Positions 44,580-55,000 of a DNA stretch of 64,000 nucleotides are shown one piece after another (position 1 is the stretch's first letter; every line of letters begins with the position of its first letter). Origin of the DNA: Styela clava (taxonomy: Eukaryota; Chordata; Ascidiacea; Stolidobranchia; Styelidae). A program made the position numbers and the translations under genes. The stretch lies in the NCBI RefSeq assembly GCF_964204865.1, contig NC_135257.1:12918151-12982150 (forward strand). Reading direction: 5' to 3'. Below the pieces are notes generated by a model. It did not search any database. It worked only from the letters and a program-made list of their open reading frames with translations, and was not told where the DNA came from.

Positions 44580-45149
44580 ATTTTGATGCTGTTTTTTATC
44601 GCACCTTAGCATAATTTGTATCAAAGTTTCTCCTTTTGGATTCGTGTAAAGAAACTTGTTAATCATTTATCAAAGCTTTTTATCATGTTTATTGAGTTAT
44701 ATTAGTTGCTTATTGCAAACATTTTTTTTGTAGCAAATTGAAAGAATAAAAACATGTACAGCTGGTAAGAAGTGAATGATATAATTTAGCCAAAGTTTTA
44801 ATTAAAAGTGTATTCATATATATATTATAATGGGACCAAAACGTAAAACCTACAACCGCTATCACAGGCGGAACTGAAGAAGAATGGACTGCGTCAATGG
44901 GCAAACTCGCCTAGTGTTTGATAAGTTGGCTAAACTAAATTGTTCACTCTTCACCAATTGTGCAATTGCTATAAGTAAGGCTAATTCTGGTAGCAAATTG
45001 ACCCATAGCTGGTTGGGTTTAGAGTCAAGCAACTGAACTAGAGATCTTGAAGCATCATGTGATGGAATATCGAATTAAAGTGTATGTATGGCATATAGAA
45101 ATGAAATTATATGAGCGGGCTTCTCAAGAACAATCATAGAAATGAAATG

Positions 45150-45259
45150 GGACTTCCTGAAGTATGCGCACCAAGTTGGCGTACAACCTGAACTCCGGTT
45201 GTGTACCAGGTTAGGGTTCAGGTTATGCAACATCTTGGTGCGCATACTTCAGGAGCACC
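45150..45259. mobile_element. hAT-type MITE, copy M4 (short form, 110 bp)
   Basis: Ends are GGACTTCCTGAAGTATGCGC and GCGCATACTTCAGGAGCACC. A perfect target duplication, ATGAAATG, lies at 45142-45149 and 45260-45267. The inverted repeats are long (about 30 bp, through ACCAAG), leaving a small core with CAGGTTAGGGTTCAGG. A 22-bp unit, ATGAGCGGGCTTCTCAAGAACA, occurs on both sides, beginning at 45111 and 45270. Confidence 0.93.
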
Positions 45260-45750
45260 ATGAAATGTTATGAGCGGGCTTCTCAAGAACAGTCCGACGT
45301 ATGTCGAAACAAAGTAGAGCGTGGGGACACAGGCAATAAATTAAATGGGACACATCACAATTATCAGATGCCTTGTTCTTCTACTTTGTTGTTTCACTGA
45401 TTATCTTCTTCATTCAAACATGCTCTGATTTAGAATATATCGTGATATTTAAATCAGTTTTTATTATCTGATTAAGATTTGAAAAAGAAAGACTTTTTGA
45501 TATAATTGTGTCTATTCCGGGATGTGGTGATGTCGTTGTTTGCTATTGAAGAGTGTCTATTGGTCTAAGTTTGTAAAAAAGTGCAATTGTGGTGTTGGCG
45601 CACACTAAAAGAGTTCTCATTGTGGTTGCAAACTAGAGCAATGTGTAGTCCATATAAGCCTATTGTGCCTTTATGTGTTTTCAAACATGATTATTGACAG
45701 GCATGACTAAACCTTTTGAAATGTACTTCTGAATCCAAGTTTAATATTTC

Positions 45751-45860
45751 GGACCTCCTGAAGTATGCGCACCAAGATGGCGCACAACCTGAACTCAGGT
45801 TGTGTACCAGGTTAGGGTTCAGGTTATGCGACATTTTGGTGCACATACTTCAGGAGTACC
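45751..45860. mobile_element. hAT-type MITE, copy M5 (short form, 110 bp)
   Basis: Ends are GGACCTCCTGAAGTATGCGC and GCACATACTTCAGGAGTACC. A perfect target duplication, AATATTTC, lies at 45743-45750 and 45861-45868. It is almost the same as M4 in length and core, suggesting both came from one recent burst. Confidence 0.93.
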
Positions 45861-45894
45861 AATATTTCATCTATAATCCAAGTAGGGTAATTAT

Positions 45895-46927
45895 TAGGGA
45901 TGGGACGAGTCCGGCATTACAGAGATTCGACGAATCTAAGTAATAGGTCAAGGACTCGAATCCTCCGACTCTGTGACGTCACAATGTAAAAGTAGAAAAA
46001 CACGTTTTTGATCATACTACAGTATCGCGCGCTTACAAACATACGTCGTAGCTCATATTTTTTCCCCAATGGTTCCGCGAATAGCTGTTGAATTAATATA
46101 AAAATATATTTTTCTTCTTTTTTGGCGGCCATAATACAAACGTAAACGTGGGTCAATGTGCGTCTTTGCTGTGAACTGGATTTCCAGCCCACCACCTTGC
46201 GCCACTGCTGGGCGGCTATTTAGAAATTCTTACATGTCAATATGAAAAATAAAAAAGCTTTTGACTACAATGCTTTCCCATAATTCCAGATATTTCAAGC
46301 CTTAAATTTACTATGTCGCGTGCGTAAATGGTAGAGAGATGCCACTCGTCGTCAATACAATGCTTGCAATTTAGTAGTTCATGTAAACGTTCTAAATCGC
46401 TCCATGCTTTCTATTTCTCCCTTTTTAGAGGAAGGATTGCACGTAATAAACTCGATTTAAAAGAGGTATTGGTGAGATTCCTCCTTGGGTTGATCCTGCG
46501 CATGTTTCAAATTTATTTACGCGGATGGAAAACTCAAAAATATTGCGCTAACAGAAACACATATTTTATTGTGTACCACATGTATACCAAAAAGGATAGA
46601 TAGTTTGAAGGCGACTGGCGAATCATTGTTATAAGCTATCAATAGTTTTCAACTTGCGATATATTATTTGGATATCTGTCGTCGTTTTTATTAGGAGTGT
46701 TTGTAATGCACACGAGTGATATTGTTACATATGACATATCTAACCTTGAATTTCAACTAGTTAAGGTATGTAGTGAGATTTATAGGGGTAAAAGTACAAA
46801 CATAGGCTTAAATTAATAAAAACAGAATTGATTATAGACTCTGTAAAAACGACGTGGACTCGAAATCGAATCCGAGTCCAAAAAATGCCTGGATTCGAGT
46901 CCAGATCCGAATCCCGGCCCATCCCTA
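45895..46927. mobile_element. Non-autonomous hAT element, 1.03 kb
   Basis: The element begins TAGGGATGGGACGAG and ends CCGGCCCATCCCTA. A perfect 8-bp target duplication, GTAATTAT, lies at 45887-45894 and 46928-46935. The subterminal regions are full of GACTCG/CGAGTC and GAATCC motifs on both sides, as in hAT transposase-binding arrays. The longest internal frame (46328-46603) shows no transposase motif, so it depends on a partner element. Confidence 0.9.
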
Positions 46928-47164
46928 GTAATTATGCGAGTAAAACTGTATTCCCCATTCATCCTATTCTATTAAAATGCAAACATCTTGTATTATAATT
47001 TACTAAGATGATGAAAAAATTGCGTTACATGCATTGTCACTAATGCTTATTAATGAAGGTCTAATGATGGTGCAAAACAAAAACACTGCATCATGAAAAA
47101 ATTTTAAACAGCAGAATACTTTGCTGAAAAAGTCGAAGAGTAAAAAAATGATATAACCAACAAG

Positions 47165-47375
47165 GGTACTCCTGTTGTGTGTGTACCAGGTTAGGGTTAG
47201 TTAGGCCATGATTTTCATTCCGATTTTCCTTGTTTTGGTTATGTTAACGGTTCGGGGTCTGCCTATGTTAATATACCCCCTGCCCATAGGTTACAGTCCC
47301 TTTACACAACTTGATGTAAAGTAAGCGAACAAAATCAGTTCACCTCCATATTTGTACACATACTTCTGGAGCGCC
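47165..47375. mobile_element. hAT-type MITE, copy M6 (long form, 211 bp)
   Basis: Ends are GGTACTCCTGTTGTGTGTG and CACATACTTCTGGAGCGCC. A perfect target duplication, CCAACAAG, lies at 47157-47164 and 47376-47383. The interior resembles M1 in reverse (CCAGGTTAGGGTTAG on the left, TACACAACTTGATGTAAAG on the right). Confidence 0.92.
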
Positions 47376-47744
47376 CCAACAAGTAGTCGAAAAGAGAAAC
47401 CATGGTACGTAACACGAAAAATTTAAGTGTTGACGAAGCTTCAACCTAAGCAGGTGAGGTTCCATTTTTAGAGTTTACAACAAACATTGGAAATTTTCTG
47501 TGATAAAAAGGCCTGTCTCTTTAACCATATATATATAAGAAGAGAGTGAACAACATCATTGCCCAATGTAAATAGTTACTGATGATTTAGCATTACCTTA
47601 GATTGGTGAACATTATTCTATAAAACTAGCATGGAAAAATTGAAACTGGTATTTTTGCAATGCTTACAAATGTCAATGTCTGCTTTTCACCAATATACTT
47701 TTTCAACTAGGTCGTACAATGTTATGCAAGGGAATTAAACTGAC

Positions 47745-48160
47745 ATTCAAGTTTTTTTCACGAAATGGCAATGAAATTCTAGGCACTATGAAATGCAAAT
47801 GAAAGGAACATATTTTTACTTTTAGATAATTGATGTGTTATTCAAAAAAGGGGAAAACCAAATTCTGTAGTAACGGTATATTATCGCTATACTCACAATA
47901 AATAAATTTGACTAGAATCATATCAATTGCTCGTGTGACATACAAGGATTTTTCACAAAATGGCATTGAAATTTGGAGCACTATTAAAACCGCAAATGAC
48001 GTGAACAGATTTTAACTTTAAGTTAATTGCTTGCTTTGATTGAAAAAAGAAAACCATAAGCCAAAGTTTTTCTTAAAAATAAACAAATTTTACTAGAAAC
48101 ATATCAATTGCTTGTGTGACACACAAGGATTTTATCATTTCTTGGCATATTGACAATCCT
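47745..48160. repeat. Degenerate tandem repeat, period ~181-197 bp
   Basis: The blocks ACTAG-AA-CATATCAATTGC and GTGTGACATACAAGGATTTT recur at 47911 and 48092. The block TTTCACAAAATGGCATTGAA recurs at about 47757 and 47951. About two and a half units are present, diverged by indels. It lies downstream of the ADAMTS gene's 3' end. Confidence 0.7.
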
Positions 48161-48634
48161 TGATTTTTTGTGTTAAGCACAGTAAAATATAAGCGATTAA
48201 ATAATATTACAAAAGCAATGAAAATAAAAAATGTTAGATGTAATATGCTGATATTTTGTAACCTAATATGCTGATATTGAGCAAAAATTAAGATGGAAAA
48301 ATAACACAATACTATGAAAGGAACAAATAAATGCAATAAAGCCTTATGAAACTAAAAAGCAAAAAATTATATGACATTGCTAATGAAACTAGGATATAAC
48401 CATATAACACAATGTATTTAACAAATTTGAGCGACAAGGTAGCTCTTCCCAAATATTCTTAAACTTATATTTTACTGCAAACCCATTTAAAAAAATGATA
48501 GGTATTCATCAAAGCCACATGGGTGAAATAAAGCTTGTTTCGGGATTCATCCAATATTTCTTTTCATACATATATATGTATATATATCTACTGTATATGG
48601 TTTCAACTGGGAACAACAACAATTTTTGATCAAC

Positions 48635-48653
48635 TTTATTTTTCATATTTATT
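48635..48653 (-). terminator. Candidate poly(A) signals of the ADAMTS gene
   Basis: On the minus strand AATAAA occurs at 48640-48635 and 48653-48648, about 415 bp beyond the stop codon at 49066. Either could define the end of the 3' UTR. Confidence 0.45.
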
Positions 48654-49065
48654 GATAATATAACAGACTGAAGAGTGTGTGGAAGGCAAATTAACCATTA
48701 GATGTGTAAAGAATAGCCAGCTTAGGAATTTCAGAAGCCAATGGAGTAATTGAATATACAATAGAAGGTCAACACATAGCTTTCATTGACAGTTGGTGAA
48801 TAAATGGGGAACCACATCTGGTAACAGTAACACTGAAGCAATATGACATAATATCAAGCTCACACTTATTGTGTCTCAATGTACAGATAATGACAAATTT
48901 GCGATAAATGCCGTAAAGTTACATTGAAATGACATTTAAATATGGACATATAAAATAACATTTGACATATGCTATTTGCCCTTATAATGTGACATTTGCA
49001 CGGCTTTTTCTCCAACATTTTGATCCTATGAGCCATTAGACTATATTCTGAAGCAAACATACGAT

Positions 49066-52000
49066 TCAAGATATTTTATCTTTGCTTCGGACACTGAGGA
49101 AGGTTTTGCATGTAACGCAACACTGGATGGCAAGTGAAGGTTGAACACATCTTCCCAAACTTTCAAGAAGTTTACAAAATGATGGTGATAAACGATCGTT
49201 GTGACAACTGCTGAAATCTGAGAAAAAAGTAACGTGATTTCAGTTTTAAATTAAATATGTTAAGTCGAGAGATTTTTTGACAATGCACCAAACAGAAATT
49301 ATTCTGGTTGCACTAATATCCAGTAGACCTCACATAAAACGAATGCTTGAACAGAGCCTTGTGTAGAGCAAAGGTAAGAAATACCTTAAGAAAATGCACC
49401 ATGGCTTTTCTAAAATATAAGATTTCAATACAAAATTAAAGATCCTAAGTGATTCAATAGTCTTGCTGCACACTAACACAAATATATTTCTGCATCGTTT
49501 CGCCTGACCAGGTTCAGACATACCGGTACATAGTTCAACTAAAACAAGATTAGCAATTGAAAGCAATTACGGTATGTGTGAGGGAGTCTGACCTTGGTGG
49601 GACGAAACGTTACAGAAATATATTTGTGTTAGTGTGCAGCAAGACTCTTGAATCACTTGGGATAGGTATCTTCACTCTTGCTACAGCATCCTTGCATTAT
49701 ATGCATACGAATACACCGGCATAGAACATAGAAGATGGAGAGGTAGAACTTAAAGGCATTTAAATTCGATATAGTTCCAAGCATTAACAGGGTTTGACGC
49801 AGTAACTTTACTACTTGGTAAAGCAAATATATAGAGAAAGCAATTCAAATATGATCATCATACTGATTTCAAATAAAACTAATTCCATATGCACTTTCCT
49901 CTTGCAATAACCAACTTGAATATACCAAATTTGAAAATAAAATTTGGAGGAATTCTATCCAGTTTTTATAAATATATGCGCATTACATTTGAAAATTGAG
50001 TTCATAACTATAAAAGTAACTTACCATAATCAGTCACCGGACACTGTCCTTGATTACATTTACGAACACTGTTAGGTCTCAGACCTGGACTACATTCTGA
50101 ACTGTTTGTTTGAATACCGTTCGCTTGTTCAATACAAATTACTTGTCGACGCTGTAATCCACCACCACAATGTACAGAACACTAAAAAAATGAGATATGT
50201 TGAATTACCACAATACAGCTCATAAAATTTTCTCTATCAAGAATAAGCCTTCGTTATTATAGTTTTCGTTGATTTCTCTGAAGCTCAACTCACAATTAGC
50301 ACTAGCACCATTACTGTGTGAAAACTATACCTTATTCCATATAAGTGGTCTCCATTGAACACATTTCTTTACAAAACACGATTTCTTCTGATTTGGTTTC
50401 AACGCTGGATCACATTGATCATAACGAGAGCATGCAACTCTGCGTAGCTGTACTCCTGATCCACATGGTTTGCTGCACTGTTTGAAAATAAAATAAAATG
50501 ATGCCTGTTGGATGTCCTGATTGATTTTATAAATATGTCTGTAGCATAAGATGGCTACATAGCTCATTAAGTCCAATATCCCGAACTATGTTATGCGTAT
50601 AGAACAGATCTGCAGACAATAGGAATTCCATAATTTCTGATTAATAATCAAGTCTGAACAAAATGATATAAATTAAATTCAAACATATTAAAATAATATT
50701 TTTGCAGAATTCTTAAATCAGCATGGAAGAGCATTTTTGAAACTATCATTCACGTTTTTTGAAGAACGCATTTCGAGTTGCACTAGTTGGGATTATGTGG
50801 TTAGGCACATTCAGTCAGAATGGCCCACAAAATTGTGCTATTGTTTTGTAACAAATTCGTATACGATCATAATGTATTGTTGTAGCACTATACAATAGTA
50901 CTTGCTACAAACCATTTTTCATCACAGGTAAAATTCTTAATTCCACTATTGAAATTTCTGTTTAATTGTAAATATATGATTGTTATTAGATAATATTGAT
51001 GATGGCATTGGTACATTAAAGACAACTTACGGAAGACCATCTGGATGTTTTCCACGGCATACATTTACTTTGAATACATGATATCTTTACACTTGTTAGA
51101 GGGGGAAGTGATCTACAATGATGAGGATGTAATGGTTTCTTTGTAAACAGATCAACACATTCAATCTTCTTTGTCCGAGTACCAGCACCACACAATGCCG
51201 AACACTAGATGATCGAAATTAGAATAGTTTGTTAATGAGTGTGAATGCTCAGCAAACTGTAGGATTAGGATTAGGATTTACATATTTATCCAGAGGGAAA
51301 GGAAAGCCGATAAGACGGCTTATCCATATGACGAAACAAGGCCTCTCGTCTGGTTACCACTCCAAGTCGGGTATGGGATTAGTTATATATATATTTTTTT
51401 TTTTTCGGAAGCATGGACTTGGTGGTGGAGGAAGCCGTAACCGACCAGCCGTCACGTGAACCACCCAACGACGGCGAGGAGTCCAGCAATCCTCTCGCAC
51501 ATAACCATCCCTGCATGGGATTTGAACCTGCGAACCCACGCAGAGTAATAATTAGAGGTGCGGTGGCGAGCGTATTCCTAACGCTTAGCCCGTTGAGCCA
51601 CACCGCCGCCGCGCTGTACCTTCCATGATAAGTAATTTCATTAAGTAAGCTTTGCAACATGCTGCATTTATAGCTTTTTACTTATAATACTTGTGAAGTT
51701 GAACATTATCTCCAAAAAATTAGTATTACCCATACAAACAATTTTGTGGAGCACATTCAGAAAAAATTCAGACTGATAAGAATGCTCAAATTGCAATAAT
51801 TTTATAAACTAATATTTTCACGATTGTTTTTCTGAAATTGAAAGATTATAAATCACTGATACTACCAATTTATGATATATTACCTTCGTCCAATGTCCAT
51901 ATACCCACTTAGCACATGGTTTCAAATTACATAATACTGCAGGTGGAGGGCGATCAGTCTCATTGCATAACTTTTCATTCGAAACACTGCATTCAACTTG

Positions 52001-55000
52001 TCGAATTTTTGCACCAACACCACATGTTGTAGAGCACTATAACAGCGAAAACATTCAATCAGTGACTGGCAAAATGTGATAATAAGATAAGGATTTTTGC
52101 ATTATTATCATCCAGTGAAAGAGAAAAGACATTAAAGTGGCTTAATCATTATCTATCATGAGTCATTATGGCCATTTGGCCTTCGTTAAATGCTCAAATC
52201 AAACTTCAATTTTATATTGTTGCTTCAAATTGTTGCATTGATTCGCATAGTTAGTAATACTGTCATTACAACATGTTATTTAATTTGAGTTCTTTTTTCA
52301 TCTCACTTCGCTCCATTTGCCAGCAATCCACTCTGCTTTAATCAAGCTAGTTGTGGTTGGCTTTTCTGTTGTTGTTGTTGAGATAGTTGACGTTTGCTTA
52401 TCAATAGTTGCCGGCAAGGAGACTGAAGTGGTTGTTTTTAATTCTTTCATTTTTTCGGTTGTGGTGGAAATGGTTGTTGTTAGTACCTTTCTTGTGTTTT
52501 CATTTGGATAAACTGTGGAAGAAAAATGTTGAAGTATAAAGAGAAAGTTAAATAAATTTATGGAATGTGCTGTATAGGCAAATATTGTTAATGTCTGCTA
52601 CATGGATTGTATAGAATTTGTTCATCTATGATTTATACATGGCTAATACATATACCAAACACGGTTGTAGGTAAGCTGTCACATTGTTTCTACCCAAAAG
52701 AAATTATATGAATTTAAACTTTACTTATTTAAAATATACATGGCAAGATTATACTAATATAAAAATAGCCATTGTCTGCTTTATTGCAAATATATGGATG
52801 ATATCAAAATATATTTATAATGTCTTTTTGCTAAAATTGTAGGGCAGTGATTATACCAAAAATCATGGCATATTGATGCAAAATGTTTATGTTATACAGT
52901 ACCTTTAACATCGAAGTCCAAATCAACATTCCGTAGATCTGGAACCATCACTAAATCTTCTTCATTTGCTATAGTGCCCGGTGTATCATTTTTATCATCA
53001 GTTTTTAGTTGTATTTTTTGTCTTGTGTCAGTTTCATCAATTACATCAAAATATGGTTCAATTTCCTTATCTTTAAAATGTCCTGAATTTCGTTGTTGTT
53101 GTTTATGGATGGATTTCATTTCCTGAGATTTACGTCGAGAGCCAAACATTTCTGGAGTTACAGTACTGGAAACCAATTGAGATCTTGTTTCAATATTTAC
53201 TGAACCTGTAGTTGTTTGCTTGCTTGTCGTCATAGATTTACTTGTAGTAGTGTGAACACTGGTTGTAGTGATTGGGTTGCTTACTGTTGTTGGCTTAGTT
53301 GTAGAAGACAAATCAGTGCTTAATTTGTATGTTGTTGTTGTCAATTTAGTTGTTGGTATGCTTGTTGTTGTAGACTTCACTTTTCTAGCGACATTTTGCT
53401 CTGTTGTAGAAGTAGAAAAGGTTGTGATGGGATTGCTTGTCATTAGAGACTTGCTTGTTGTAGTAAAATGACTGTTTGTTGATTCTGTAATGACTTCTGT
53501 ATCTGTGAATACAGTTCATTAAACTTGTATTAAAAGGTATTGAAGTCTAGAATTTATTTTTTTGACATGACAGCTTCAGTTATTTGTCCAGCAATAAATT
53601 ATGGTCTTTACAATAAACCTTGCTTGAATAAAAGTTCAAAAGATTTTTGCCATGTAATGATTTGCTACAAATAAGATCCACTAACACAAAGACGTAGAAG
53701 GTGGGTAGGGAGTTGTGTAACCTCAACTCACAGTTGGGATAGGTTAGTGTATCATAATTGTTTGCATTTCTATCTAAATTATTGAAAAAATGTGATGACA
53801 AGACAAAGGTCATTTAATGACTGCTTTGAATAAAAAAAAGAAATTCACCTTTATCAACTACTCCATTTTCTTTCTGTGTTGGTGCGTTCTTGTCAGTACT
53901 GTTGAATTCTTTTTTACCGTTATCTTTCACAATGTCAGGTACTACAATTTCAGTACCCGTAGAATTTGTTTTCATGATTTCTTGTGTTGGAATTGAATTA
54001 GCATCACTAAAATTGAGCAATTGCCTATTATCTTTATTTTCAGAAGAATTATAATGAACTAAATCTGTCTCATTTTCTTGTTTATTGAAATTTGCTTGCT
54101 TTTCACGATCATCCATTTTATCCAATGTTCTAACAAAAGTTTCATCATATTTTGAATCTTCATTTTTGTTCCTTTCCGAACTTTTTTCTTTTGTAGAATT
54201 GTCTTCAGCAGCGTCTGTTGATTTGGTTGGCAGGTTGCTGTCATCATAAAAATCCTGGAATGTATCTTCATTATTTGTTATTGTAACAGTGTAATCAACT
54301 GAAACTTCTATGGGTTCACTGATTGGAATTTCACCAATATTGAGTATCTCTGAGCTTCTTTGCCCTTCGATCTTTGTACTGTTATTGATTATACCATCTG
54401 GAATTTTATTATTGTAAGATCTTTCCATAATATTAGAAGTCGAAGGTGACAAGGAAGTCGTTGCTATCTTCTGTTCATCATTTGCTATATTAACTGTGTC
54501 AAAACTGGAACCATGTTTTGTTGGTGCAATCACATCAAATTCATCTTCTGAGGATGTATTGATAAATTGTGAAAATGTTGCCCAGTCAAGTCCAACAGAA
54601 GTTTCCACAATTGGACTAAAATTTCAAAATATTTGATAATCAAACAATGCTCAAGGTCACTTTAGCAAATAAAATTAGGGAAATTTTAGTGCATGATCCA
54701 TTTTAACCATTAAATGTGGTTTTCTTATTTTGGGCCACAACGATGAACTTTCATTTTTTTATATAAACAAAGGGAAAACCCTCATTCCAACCAGAAGGAA
54801 ATTTACCATATATAAGCTGGAAGAATTATTACTGATAGATTCAGAGAAATGACTCAAGAGAGGAGGCAAGTTTAAATCAACTGATAACGAAAATTGTATT
54901 GAAATCTTAATTTTGAATCTAGTGCATGCGTAAATATGATATTTGAGCATTGTTTTTGTTTGGGATTACCAGCTCAAAAAAGCTCTGAAGTGACAAGACC

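Larger units (their letters stand above)
44580..48630. other. Repeat-rich spacer between PGGT1B and the ADAMTS gene
   Basis: No gene is supported. The spacer contains three MITEs (45150, 45751, 47165), a 1.03 kb hAT element and a degenerate ~181 bp tandem repeat, each listed separately. Both bordering genes end here, which may explain why insertions are tolerated. Confidence 0.6.

Noticed and set aside
46328-46603. A 91-codon frame inside the 1.03 kb hAT element as a transposase
   Set aside because: No hAT transposase motif (BED finger, RNase H-like core or dimerisation block) is seen.
51413-51628. Open frame similar to one at 56521-56814, looking like a two-member protein family
   Set aside because: Both frames are the antisense of a tRNA-derived SINE with A and B boxes, which explains the similarity without coding.
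53268-53471. Valine-rich plus-strand frame
   Set aside because: It is the antisense of the Thr-rich (ACA/ACT) mucin exon of the ADAMTS gene.
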